Position numbers and translations under genes: made by a program. Below, in pieces: positions 7,137 through 16,300 of a stretch of DNA of 64,000 bases. The notes beneath the pieces are model-generated. The model was not told where the DNA came from. It ran no database searches and worked only from the letters and a program-made list of their open reading frames with translations. The stretch comes from AP-15 sp035538335 (GTDB lineage Bacteria > Pseudomonadota > Alphaproteobacteria > ATCC43930 > CGMCC-115725), in NCBI GenBank assembly GCA_035538335.1, contig DATLKN010000050.1, forward strand, positions 1-64,000. Reading direction: 5' to 3'. Position 1 is the stretch's first letter; each line of letters opens with the position of its first letter.

Positions 7137-8225
7137 TCAAGCCGCGAAATCGATCACCTGGCGCACCGGCGCGCCCGATTTAAGCGCCGCGAAACCCTCG
7201 TTGATTTGCCCGAGCTTCAGGCGCCCCGAGATCAGGTGATCGAGCTTCAAGCGCCCCTGCCGCCACAGCGACAACAGGCGCGGCATGTCCACCCTGAAAC
7301 GGTTGCCGCCCATCGAGGTGCCCTGCAATTTGCGGTCGCGCAGGAAATCGAAGCCGTGCAGCTCGATCTTCACGCCGAGCGGCACCATGCCGATGATCGT
7401 CGCCGTGCCGCCGGCGCGCAGCATCTGGAAGGCCTGTTCGGCTGTCGTCTTGGTGCCGAGCGCCTCGAAGGAATAGTTGACGCCGCCGCCCGTCATCTCG
7501 CGGATCGCCTTCACCGGGTCGGCGTTGCTGGCGTTGAGCGTGTCGGTGGCGCCCAATTCCCGCGCCAGCTCGAGCTTCGAAGGCTGCGTGTCGATCGCGA
7601 TGATGCGCTCGGCGCCGGCAAGCGCGGCGCCGTTGACGGCGGAGAGCCCGACGCCGCCGCAGCCGATGACCGCGACCGTCGAGCCGGGCTCGACCTTGGC
7701 GGCGTTGAAGACGGCGCCGACCCCGGTCATCACGCCGCAGCCGACGAGCGCGGCGCGGTCCAACGGGATGTCGGGGTCGATCTTCACGATCGCGTTCTCG
7801 TGCACCAGCATCTGCTCGGCGAAGGAGGAGAGGTTGAGGAACTGGTTCATCAGTTCCCCGCCCTTCCAGGAGAGCCGCCGCGACACGCCCGGCAGCATCT
7901 TCACTTCGGTGTTCTCGCAGAGGTTCGGGTGCCCCGTCACGCATTGCGGGCAGGTGCCGCAGAAGACCGAGAGGCAGGTGATGACGTGGTCGCCCGGCTT
8001 CACATAGCTGACGCCGTCGCCGACCGCCTCGACAACGGCCGAAGATTCGTGACCCAAGACGCAGGGCGTCGGGTGCGGATAGAGCCCCTCGATAAAATGC
8101 AGGTCGCTGTGGCACAGCCCGGCGAAGGCGGTGCGCAGCAATACCTCGCGCGGCCCCGGCTTCGCAAGCGCCACCTCCTCGATCGTCAGCGGCTGGTTCG
8201 CGGCGTGCAGAACGGCTGCTTTCAT
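7137..8225 (-). CDS. Zinc-dependent alcohol dehydrogenase
   Basis: A 362-residue medium-chain NAD-dependent dehydrogenase. Catalytic zinc ligands Cys38, His59-Glu60 and Cys163 are present, as are the structural zinc cysteines 89, 92, 95 and 103, and the Rossmann glycine motif GCGGVGL at 188-194. The long segment between the structural zinc and residue 163 resembles class III/formaldehyde or benzyl-alcohol-type dehydrogenases, but the glutathione-dependent subgroup is not proven. It is a single gene between the secreted-protein gene and SMP-30 lactonase, all on the minus strand; a REP-like repeat separates it from the lactonase. Confidence 0.92.
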   Translation of the reverse strand: MKAAVLHAANQPLTIEEVALAKPGPREVLLRTAFAGLCHSDLHFIEGLYPHPTPCVLGHESSAVVEAVGDGVSYVKPGDHVITCLSVFCGTCPQCVTGHPNLCENTEVKMLPGVSRRLSWKGGELMNQFLNLSSFAEQMLVHENAIVKIDPDIPLDRAALVGCGVMTGVGAVFNAAKVEPGSTVAVIGCGGVGLSAVNGAALAGAERIIAIDTQPSKLELARELGATDTLNASNADPVKAIREMTGGGVNYSFEALGTKTTAEQAFQMLRAGGTATIIGMVPLGVKIELHGFDFLRDRKLQGTSMGGNRFRVDMPRLLSLWRQGRLKLDHLISGRLKLGQINEGFAALKSGAPVRQVIDFAA

Positions 8226-8263
8226 CGCCTTTCTCCTCGGTTTACTTGCAACGCGCCGGCCAC

Positions 8264-8340
8264 GGGATTGCTTCGCTGCGCTCGCAATGACGCCCTAAAG
8301 GACTGTCATTGCGAGGAGCGGAGCGACGAAGCAATCTCGA
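8264..8340 (-). repeat. REP-like palindromic repeat, copy 3 (arms in reversed order)
   Basis: Here gggattgcttcgctgcgctcgcaatgac comes first and tcattgcgaggagcggagcg follows, so the two half-units point outward instead of inward as in copies 1, 2, 4 and 5. It lies between the lactonase and alcohol dehydrogenase genes. Confidence 0.75.
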
Positions 8341-8359
8341 TGCCTCTATCCGTGCGCCT

Positions 8360-9274
8360 CTACCCCGCAAAATTGAGCCGCAAGCCCGGCTCGGGCCAGT
8401 CCATGCGGGCGAGCTGGCCGCCCGCCGACAGCGTGATGTAGGCGGTCCGCATCTCGGGCCCGCCGAAGCAGATGTTGGTGGGATACACATCCGGCATCTT
8501 GACCTGCCGCACCACCCGCCCGTCCGGTGAAATGACCGTTATGTGGCCGGTGACGAGCGTTGCGACGCAGATGTTGCCGCCGGCCTCGACGGCGAGGCTG
8601 TCGAAGCGCTGGAAGCCGGGCAGGCCGCAGACGAGCCGGCCGCCGTTGGGCGCGGGGAAGGGGTCCTTCTTGAGCCGGCCTGGGCCGAGAATGTCGAAAG
8701 CGATGAGCCGCGAGGTCTCGGTATCGGCGACATAAAGCGTCTTTTCGTCGGGCGAGAGGCCGATGCCGTTCGGGGTCAGCACCGGGTGCACCAGCTCCTC
8801 GATCTTCGAACCGTCGGGCAGCGCGTAATAGATGCCGCCGTGGTCGCGGCTGCGCTCGTAGCGCTTGCCGAGATCGGTGAAATAGAAGCCGCCCTGCCGG
8901 TCGAAGACGATGTCGTTCGGCGCCGACAGCTTATGCGCCCCGCAACGCGTGTAGAGCGTCTTGAATTCGCCGGTCTTCGGGTCGATGCGCTGGATCGAGC
9001 CGGTCTTGTAGTCCTTCGCCGGGCCGGTCGAGAGAAACCCGCCCTCGGCATATTCGTTGCCGCCGTTGTTGCAGAGATAGAGCGCGCCGTCCGGCCCCAG
9101 CGCCAATCCGTTGGGCCCGCCGCCCGTCGCCGCGAGGAGGGTTTTCCTGCCGTCGGCAGCGATCCGCGTCACCGCGCCGCCGGCGATCTCGCCGAGCACG
9201 ACCGAGCCGTCCGGCATCGCCACCGGCCCTTCGGGAAACCGCAACCCGCCCGCCATGATGCCGATATCGGCCAT
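8360..9274 (-). CDS. SMP-30/gluconolactonase-family protein
   Basis: A 304-residue six-bladed beta-propeller hydrolase of the SMP-30/regucalcin/gluconolactonase family, which opens sugar or aromatic lactones using one divalent metal. Visible metal-site motifs are FPEGP (Glu near residue 15), SAPNDIVF (Asn) and LSPDEKTLYVADT (Asp). The start at 9274 (MADIGIMAGG) has GGGAGGAG before it. No signal peptide. Its neighbours, alcohol dehydrogenase and molybdenum hydroxylase, suggest oxidation of an alcohol or aldehyde to a lactone and its hydrolysis, but this is inference. Confidence 0.88.
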   Translation of the reverse strand: MADIGIMAGGLRFPEGPVAMPDGSVVLGEIAGGAVTRIAADGRKTLLAATGGGPNGLALGPDGALYLCNNGGNEYAEGGFLSTGPAKDYKTGSIQRIDPKTGEFKTLYTRCGAHKLSAPNDIVFDRQGGFYFTDLGKRYERSRDHGGIYYALPDGSKIEELVHPVLTPNGIGLSPDEKTLYVADTETSRLIAFDILGPGRLKKDPFPAPNGGRLVCGLPGFQRFDSLAVEAGGNICVATLVTGHITVISPDGRVVRQVKMPDVYPTNICFGGPEMRTAYITLSAGGQLARMDWPEPGLRLNFAG

Positions 9275-9411
9275 CGCCCGCTCCTCCCTTCGCCGCCGGA
9301 GGGAATACTGTTGCCGCGCCGCGGCGAGCGTCAAGCGGCGGCGGGTGGAGCGTCTGGCATGGCCGCGGCGCGGCGACGTATAGTCCGCGCAGACCTGGAC
9401 GAGGAGCCCCG

Positions 9412-10272
9412 ATGCCGTTCGAGTTCGTGGAGCCCCTTTCGCTCGACGCGGCGCTTGCGCTCCTCGACCCCGAGGACCCCGAGGTGCGGCCGATCGCCGG
9501 CGGCACCGCCTTGATGCTGATGCTCAAATCGGGCCTCTTCCGGCCGCGCCGCCTCGTCGGCCTGCGCCGCATCGAGGACGGGCTGACCGAGATCGCGGCG
9601 AGCCCGCAGGGTGCGTTGCGCCTCGGCGCGATGCTGCGGCTCGCCGATCTCGCAGCCGCGCCGGCGGTGCGCACGGCCGCGCCGGTCATCGCCGAAAGCC
9701 TCGCGCATCATTCGAACGTGCGGGTGCGCAACGCCGCCACCCTCGGCGGCAACCTCGCGCATGCCGATCCGCATATGGATCTGCCGCCGGTGCTGATCGC
9801 GCTCGATGCCGAGATCGAGGCGGCGAGCCCGCGCGGCCGGCGCCGCCTTCCGGTCGAAAGCCTTTATCGCGGCTACCTCGAAACCGCGCTCGCGGGAGAC
9901 GAGCTGATCGCTGCGCTGCTGGTGCCGCCGCAGCGCGGCCGGCGCGCCGGCTATGCCAAGGTGACGACGCGCTCGGCCGAGGACTGGCCGGCGCTCGGGC
10001 TCGCCGTCTCGCTCGCCCTCGATGGCGGCCGCGTCGCGGAGGCGCGTATCGTCATCGGCGCCGCAACCGAGGTGCCGATGCGCCTGAAGCGCGCGGAAGC
10101 GCTCCTTGCCGGCGCCGCGATCGACGACCGCTTCGTCCGCGAGGCGGGCCGGATTGCCGCCGAAGAGGCGCCCGTCGTCGCCGATTGGCGAGGCTCCGCC
10201 GCCTACAAGAAGGTGCTCGTCGAGGTGCATCTCGCGCGGCTGCTGCGCCGCGTCCTGGAGCTGGCGCAATGA
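9412..10272 (+). CDS. Molybdenum hydroxylase, FAD-binding (medium) subunit
   Basis: The 286-residue FAD subunit of a xanthine-dehydrogenase/CoxM-type enzyme. The flavin-binding motifs are AGGTALMLMLK (about 29-39) and NAATLGGNLAHADPH (about 105-119); the CO-dehydrogenase C-terminal flavoprotein domain follows. GAGGAG precedes the ATG. Its stop overlaps the ATG of the large-subunit gene (ATGA), so a medium-large-small operon runs through 13183. It passes electrons from molybdenum and Fe-S centres through FAD to an acceptor. Confidence 0.93.
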   Translation: MPFEFVEPLSLDAALALLDPEDPEVRPIAGGTALMLMLKSGLFRPRRLVGLRRIEDGLTEIAASPQGALRLGAMLRLADLAAAPAVRTAAPVIAESLAHHSNVRVRNAATLGGNLAHADPHMDLPPVLIALDAEIEAASPRGRRRLPVESLYRGYLETALAGDELIAALLVPPQRGRRAGYAKVTTRSAEDWPALGLAVSLALDGGRVAEARIVIGAATEVPMRLKRAEALLAGAAIDDRFVREAGRIAAEEAPVVADWRGSAAYKKVLVEVHLARLLRRVLELAQ

Positions 10273-12545
10273 GCGCGCGGCAGATCGGCCGCTCGCTGCC
10301 GCGCCTCGAGGCGCGCGCCAAGGTCACGGGCCGCGCCGAATACGTCCACAATCTGCGATTGCCCGGCATGCTTTACGGCAAGATCTTCCGGAGCATCGTG
10401 CCGCATGGCCGCATCCGCGGTGTCGACACCGCCGCGGCGCGCGCGATGCCGGGGGTCGAGCTGGTGGCGACCGCCGCCGATATCCGCACGGTTGTCGCCG
10501 ACCCTTATTACGGGCCCGCCTTTCACGACCAGCCGATCCTCGCCGAGGAGAAGGTCCGGCACGTCGGCGAGCCCATTGCCGTCGTCCTCGCCCTCGACCC
10601 GAAAGCGGCCGAAGCGGCGGCGCAGGCGATCGAGGCCGAATACGACGAATTGCCGGCTGTTTACGACGAGGTCGAGGCGGCAATTTCGCCGGTGCATGTG
10701 CACGACGCGCTGAAGCCCGCCGGCACCTTCCCCGATCTCGCGCATCTGGCGGGGCGCCGCGACACCAACGTGGCGCTCGACTTTCATCTGCGGCGCGGCG
10801 ACCCGGAGCGCGCCTTCGCCGAAGCGAGCCGTGTTTTTGCGCACACGTTCCGCACGCAGACGGTCATGCACACGCCATTGGAGCCGCTCGTGTCGATCGC
10901 CGATGCAAGCCCCGACGGCGTCACGATCTATACCTCCTCGCAGAGCCCTTCCTTTGTGCGCATCGAGATCGCGCGGCTGTTGCGCTGGCCCGAGAACCGG
11001 GTACGGGTCAAGACGGCGTTTCTCGGCGGCGGCTTCGGCGCCAAGGTCTATGTGAAGCTGGAGGCGCTCGTCACCGCGCTGTCATTGCTCGCCCGCCGGC
11101 CGGTCAAGATCTCGCTCGCGATGGAGGAGCAGTTCTTCACGATCACGAAGCACGCGACGACGTTCCATATCAGAAGCGCGCTCGACCGCGAGGGCCGCAT
11201 CACGGCGCGCCGGTGCGAAGTTTACTGGAACGGCGGCGCCTACGCCGATATCGGCCCGCGCGTCGCGCAGAAATCGGGGTTCAGCGCCGCCGGGCCCTAC
11301 GACATCGAGAATGTCTCGATCGATTCCTATGAAATCTACACGAATTTGCCGCCGGCCGGCGCATTGCGCGGCTTCGGCGTGCCGCAGCTCGTCTGGGCCT
11401 ACGAAAGTCACACCGACCTGATCGCCCGCAGCCTCGGCCTCGATCCGGTCGAATTCCGCCGCCGGAACCTGTTGCGCGAGGGCCGCCCGCAGGCGACCGG
11501 CACGCTGATGCGCGATGCGCGGCTCGAGGCCGTCCTCGACCGCGTCGCGGCGCGGCTCGATTGGGGCGGCTCCTTCGCCCGCGGCGGCGGCACGAAGCGG
11601 CGCGGCCGCGGCGTCGCGATCGGCTTCAAGGCGTCGATCGCGCCGACCACCTCGGTGGCGATCGTCAATATCTCGGCCGACGGCAGTGCGACGCTCTATT
11701 GCGGCACGGTCGATATGGGGCAGGGGGCGACGACGGCGATGGCGCAGATCGTCGCCGAAACCCTCGATATCGACGCAGAGACCGTGCGCGTCCTCGCTCC
11801 CGACACCGACGTGACGCCCTACGACATGTCGACGCTCGGCTCGCGCTCGACTTATCACATGGGGCTGGCGGTCAAGCGCGCCGCCGAGGAGGCGCGCGAG
11901 CGGCTCGCCGCGCTTGCCGCCGAAGCCGGGCTGCCGCCCGGCAGCAACGTCCCGACGCCCGAAATTTTTCGCAAGAGATACGGCATGCAGGCCGGCAACG
12001 TCGTCGGCACCGGCAGCTTCGTCCCGGCCTACACCCCGCCCGACCATGCGAGCGGGCTGACCGACAATGCGACGCCCTACTGGATGGTCGGCGCCGCCGG
12101 CGCCGAGGTCGAAGTGGATACCGAAACCGGCGCCGTCACGGTATTGCGCCTCGTGCTGGCCGCCGATGCCGGGACGCCGATCAATCCGAAGATCGTCGAG
12201 ACGCAGCTTTCGGGCGCGGCCATCATGCAATTGGGCTTCACGATGCAGGAGCGGATGGAGTTCGCCGACGGCCAGCTGCTGAACCCCTCTTTCGCCGAGT
12301 ACAAGATCCCGGCGATTTCCGATCTGCCGGCGCGAATCGAGGTCGATCTCGTCGATGCGGCCGAGCAATCGGGTCCCTACGGTGCGAAGGGCGTCGGCGA
12401 GACCGGCACCTTCGCCGTTTCTCCGGCGATCGCCAACGCGATCCATGACGCGGTCGGCGTGCGCGTCTCGGAATTGCCGATCACTGCCGAGGCGGTCTAT
12501 CGCGCGCTGCGCCTCGCCGCCGGCGACCCGCTGCCGCAGGGGTGA
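10269..12545 (+). CDS. Molybdenum hydroxylase, large molybdopterin-binding subunit
   Basis: A 758-residue Mo-cofactor subunit of the xanthine dehydrogenase superfamily, hydroxylating an aldehyde, heterocycle or similar substrate with water. Visible motifs: the N-terminal IGRSLPRLEARAKVTGRAEY, the substrate-loop motif GALRGFGVPQ (about residue 364), GTVDMGQGATT and the catalytic-glutamate end GAKGVGETG. The loop is close to the AFRGFGGPQ of xanthine dehydrogenases and is neither AYRCSFR (form I) nor AYRGAGR (form II), so true CO dehydrogenase is unlikely. No Tat signal: cytoplasmic. It overlaps the FAD-subunit gene by 4 nt; a hairpin repeat separates it from the Fe-S subunit gene. Confidence 0.93.
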   Translation: MSARQIGRSLPRLEARAKVTGRAEYVHNLRLPGMLYGKIFRSIVPHGRIRGVDTAAARAMPGVELVATAADIRTVVADPYYGPAFHDQPILAEEKVRHVGEPIAVVLALDPKAAEAAAQAIEAEYDELPAVYDEVEAAISPVHVHDALKPAGTFPDLAHLAGRRDTNVALDFHLRRGDPERAFAEASRVFAHTFRTQTVMHTPLEPLVSIADASPDGVTIYTSSQSPSFVRIEIARLLRWPENRVRVKTAFLGGGFGAKVYVKLEALVTALSLLARRPVKISLAMEEQFFTITKHATTFHIRSALDREGRITARRCEVYWNGGAYADIGPRVAQKSGFSAAGPYDIENVSIDSYEIYTNLPPAGALRGFGVPQLVWAYESHTDLIARSLGLDPVEFRRRNLLREGRPQATGTLMRDARLEAVLDRVAARLDWGGSFARGGGTKRRGRGVAIGFKASIAPTTSVAIVNISADGSATLYCGTVDMGQGATTAMAQIVAETLDIDAETVRVLAPDTDVTPYDMSTLGSRSTYHMGLAVKRAAEEARERLAALAAEAGLPPGSNVPTPEIFRKRYGMQAGNVVGTGSFVPAYTPPDHASGLTDNATPYWMVGAAGAEVEVDTETGAVTVLRLVLAADAGTPINPKIVETQLSGAAIMQLGFTMQERMEFADGQLLNPSFAEYKIPAISDLPARIEVDLVDAAEQSGPYGAKGVGETGTFAVSPAIANAIHDAVGVRVSELPITAEAVYRALRLAAGDPLPQG

Positions 12546-12565
12546 GCATGAGCACAATACCCGAT

Positions 12566-12692
12566 GTCGTCCCGGCGAAGGCCGGGACCCATTCTTCCGC
12601 AAGGCCGAGGCGTCTGAGCGGGGCCGCTGTATTGCGGGCCATGCTCGGCTGGTGCAGCACGACGATGGGCCCCGGCTTTCGCCGGGGTGACG
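12566..12692 (+). repeat. Hairpin repeat between large- and small-subunit genes
   Basis: The left end tcgtcccggcgaaggccggg and the right end ggccccggctttcgccgggg pair as long arms around a ~75-nt centre, each arm also being a local hairpin. It fills the gap inside the molybdenum hydroxylase operon and could reduce read-through or protect the upstream mRNA, which would set subunit ratios. The adjacent Fe-S subunit gene has no good ribosome-binding site. Confidence 0.7.
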
Positions 12693-12700
12693 GTTGAAAC

Positions 12701-13183
12701 ATGACCAGAGTGTCCTTCACCCTCAACGGCCGTTCCGTCACAACCGAGGCGGCGGCGAGCGAAAGCCTCGTCGAGCTGTTGCGCGACCGCTTTGCGCTCT
12801 ATGGCGCGCGCGAGAGCTGCGGCCAGGGGCTGTGCGGCTGCTGCACCGTCATCCTCGACGAGCGGCCGGTGTCGGGCTGCCTTTACCCGGCGGTTTTTGC
12901 CGACGGCGCGAGCGTCGTCACGATCGAAGCTCTGTCGCCGGGCGGAGGGCTCGATCCGATCCAGGAAGCCTTCATCGAGGCCGGCGCCTTCCAGTGCGGC
13001 TTTTGCACGCCGGGCTTCATCCTGATGGCGAAAGACCTGCTCGACCGCCATCCCGAACCGAGCGAGGAAGAAATCCGCCGCCAGCTGTCCGGCAATCTGT
13101 GCCGCTGCGGCGCCTACCCCGAGATCGTCGAGGCGGTGAAGCTCGCCGCCATCAAGCGGCGGACAACGAGGAGACAGACATGA
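12701..13183 (+). CDS. Molybdenum hydroxylase, [2Fe-2S] small subunit
   Basis: A 160-residue iron-sulfur subunit. The plant-type cluster ligands are Cys40, 45, 48 and 60 (ESCGQGLCGCC...C); the second, alpha-helical cluster uses Cys99, 102, 134 and 136 (QCGFC...LCRCG). Length and layout fit the CoxS/XdhA-N family. It transfers electrons from the Mo centre to FAD. The stop overlaps the ATG of a 57-codon membrane protein gene by 4 nt. Only GGTTGAAAC precedes the start, a weak ribosome-binding site. Confidence 0.94.
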   Translation: MTRVSFTLNGRSVTTEAAASESLVELLRDRFALYGARESCGQGLCGCCTVILDERPVSGCLYPAVFADGASVVTIEALSPGGGLDPIQEAFIEAGAFQCGFCTPGFILMAKDLLDRHPEPSEEEIRRQLSGNLCRCGAYPEIVEAVKLAAIKRRTTRRQT

Positions 13184-13353
13184 ACGGACGCGCCTACAGC
13201 GTGCGCTTCGAAGGCGCGAAATACGGCGTCGGCTTCGGCTCGGCCTTGGCGATCGCCATCTCCTACACGAACAACCATTCGATCCTGTGGGCGATCGTCG
13301 ACGGCATCTTGGGCTGGATTTACGTGATCTTTTTCGCGCTGTTTCGGGCCTAG
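13180..13353 (+). CDS. Small membrane protein coupled to the molybdenum hydroxylase operon
   Basis: A 57-residue protein with two hydrophobic stretches: GVGFGSALAIAISY (about 16-29) and ILWAIVDGILGWIYVIFFALF (about 35-55). The ATG overlaps the Fe-S subunit stop (ATGA), and the Fe-S gene ends with a strong AACGAGGAG 8 nt before it, so translation is very likely. The sequence NNHSILWAIVDGILGWIYVI looks like small conserved membrane proteins found in many bacteria, function unknown. It may simply be co-transcribed, or may tether the oxidase to the membrane; the latter is speculation. Its stop is one base from the stop of the convergent RND gene. Confidence 0.7.
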   Translation: MNGRAYSVRFEGAKYGVGFGSALAIAISYTNNHSILWAIVDGILGWIYVIFFALFRA

Positions 13354-13354
13354 G

Positions 13355-16300
13355 CTACTCCGCGGCGGCTTGCGGCGGCATCAGATCGAGTTCCGCCGGC
13401 GCCCGCTCGAAGCGGCCGTAGCGCAGCGCCAGGGTCGGCAGCAGCACCAGGTTGAGGGCGGTCGAGGTGAACAACCCGCCCAAGATCACCAGCGCCATCG
13501 GGCCTTCGATTTCGCGCCCCGGCGCGTTCATGCCGATCGCCAGCGGCAACAGGCCGAGCCCGGTGACGAGCGAGGTCATCAAGACGGCGGCCAGCCGGTC
13601 GGCGGCGCCGCGCAATGCGGTCTCGCGGTTCCACTCGCGGCCCTCCTGCACCACTAGGTACTCGTAATGCGCCATCATCATCATCGAATTGCGCAATGTG
13701 ATGCCGAAGAGGGTGACGAAGCCGACGAGCGACCCCAGTGACAGGACGCCCCCCGCGGCAAACGCCGCCGCCACGCCGCCGACGAAGGTGAACGGCAGGT
13801 TGGCCATGACGAGAGCGAGATTGCGCCAGTTGCGGGTGACGACCGACAACAGCAGCAGGATGCCGATGCCGGCGAAGGCGCTCTTCAGCGTAAGCTCGCT
13901 CTGCGCTTGCGCCTGTCCTTCGGCGGCGCCCGAAAATGCGATGTAGGTGCCGCGCGGCAAGCTCACATCGGCGGCGATCCGGCGGCGCGCCGCCGCTTCG
14001 AACGAGGCGAGGTCGCGCCCCTGCACGTCGAGCGTCACCGCCTGCAGCCGGCGGCCGCCCTGGTGCTGGATCTCATAGCGCCCGGAGGAGGCGCGGATCT
14101 CGGCGATGCGGGCGAGCGGCACATAGGTGCCGTCGGGAGCGCGCAGCGGCAGGTTGCGCAGTTCGGCGAGATTGCCCGCCTGCCGCGGTGCCAGCCTGAC
14201 GACGACGTCGAACACGCGGTCGCCCTCATAGGTCTGACCGACCACGTCGCCCTGATAGGCGGTGCGCAGAACATCGAGCACTTGGACCGGGTCGAGCCCC
14301 CAGCGCTGCAGATCGGCGCGCCGCAGCCTTATCGTCAGTTGCGGCAGCCCCGGCGGCGATTGCAGCTCGACCGAGGCGGCGCCGCGAACCTGCCGCAATA
14401 CCTGCGCGACCTTCTGGGCGGTCCGGTCGATGCGGCCCAGATCGTTGCCGTAGACATCGACCGCCACCGGCGAGGTGTAGCCGGAGAACGTCTCGTTGAC
14501 GCGCTCGGTCAGGAACGTATTGGCGGAGATATTGATGCCTGGGAAATGCTGCAGCTGCTTCATGATTTCCGATTTGGCCGCTGTCGCCGCACTGCCCGAC
14601 ACCGGCTTCAGATCGACCTCGAATTCGTTCTGATGCGTGCCGTGGGTATCGCCGGCGGCGGCCAGTTCGGCGCGGCCGGCGCGCTGTGCGACGGACCCCA
14701 CTATCGGCAATTTTTCGAGCGCCGCGGTCAGCCGCGCCCCCATTCGCAGCGATTCCGAGATCGAGGTCCCCGGCATCGCCGTCATGTGCACGATGAAGTG
14801 CCCTTCCTGCAGATCGGGCAGAAAGGTGGCGCCGAAGAACGGCAAGAGCACGAGCCCCCCCGCCGTCAGCAGGGCGGCCGCGGCGATCGCGAGGCGCGGC
14901 GCGGCGATGATCCGGCGCAGCCCGGCTTCATACCGCCGGCGCGTCCATTCGAGGACCGGGGGCTCGTGTTCGCGCGAGCGCTGCGGCAGCAGCAGCAATG
15001 ACAAGGCGGGCGTCACCGTGACGGCAACGACGAGCGAGGCCAGCACGGCCGAGATGTAGGTGATGCCGAGCGGCGCGAAGAGGCGCCCCGCGACCCCCGA
15101 CAGCGTGACGACCGGCAGGAAGACGAGGATCACCGCAAAGGTCGCATAGACGACGGCGCTGCGGACCTCGAACGTCGCGTCGAACACGACCCGGATCGGC
15201 GGCCGCGGCGTCTCGCGCCGCTTGTTCTCGCGCAGCCGGCGGGTGATGTTTTCCACCCCGATGACCGCGTCGTCGACGACCTCGCCCAATGCGATCGCGA
15301 GGCCGCCGAGTGTCATCGTGTTGAGGGTGATGCCGGATTGCTGCAACACGACGACCGCGGCGAGCAGCGACAGCGGGATCGCCGAGCAGCAAATGGCGGC
15401 GGTGCGCAGGTCGAACAGGAAAAGGAAGAGGACGGTCATCACCAGAATCGCGCCGATGACGAGCGAGACGCCGAGATTGCGCGTCGCGGCGGTGATGAAA
15501 TTGGCCGGGCGGAACAGCCGGCCGTACAGCCTCACGTCGTCGCGCCGCAATGTCGGCCGCAGATCGGCGAGCGCCGCCTCGATGCCTCTCGTCACCTCGA
15601 GCGTATTGGCGCCGTACTGCTCGTCGATGTTCATCACGACGCCCGGCCGCCCCATGATCTCGGCGCCGCCGATCGCCGGCTCCGGCGCCGTCACGACCCG
15701 CGCCACATCGCCGAGCGTCACGCTGCCGCCGGCGTGCTGCGCGACGACCGTGCGCGCGATGTCGGCCGGCCGTGGCGATTGCCCTTCGGTGCGAACCGAA
15801 ATGCGCTGGTTCGGCGTGCTGACGAGGCCGGCGCCGCGGATGCCGGTCGCCGCCCGCGCCGCGCGCAGCACCTGATCGAGGCCGAGCCCGAAGCGGATCA
15901 GCCGGTCCGGATCGACGAGTATCTGGGTCGAGCGCTCCTCGCCGCCGAAGATCTCGGCGCCGGCCACTCCCTTGACCGCCAGAAGGCTCGCCCGCACGGT
16001 CCATTTGGCGATCGTGCGCAGCCGCATCAGCGTGGCGGTGCGCGAGGTGAAGCCAATCACGAGCACGGTCGCGGCCGAGGAAGTCAGCGGCGTCATGGCG
16101 GGCGTCTGGACGCCGACCGGCAGCTGTGCGGCGGCCCGCGTCAACTGCTCGGAGACTAGTTGCCGGTCGCGGTAAACCTCGCTCGCGGGGTCGAAATAGA
16201 CCTTGATGTCCGACAAGCCCTGGATCGAGTTCGAGGTGATCCGCTGCAGGCCCGGAACGCCGCCGATCGCGGTTTCGATCGGCCGGGTGACGAGGGTTTC

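Noticed and set aside
10269..12545. Form I or form II carbon monoxide dehydrogenase
   Set aside because: Neither the AYRCSFR nor the AYRGAGR signature is present; the loop reads GALRGFGVPQ.
11082..12602. Long minus-strand open frame opposite the molybdenum hydroxylase large subunit
   Set aside because: An effect of high GC content; composition is Arg/Gly-rich and no domain is visible.
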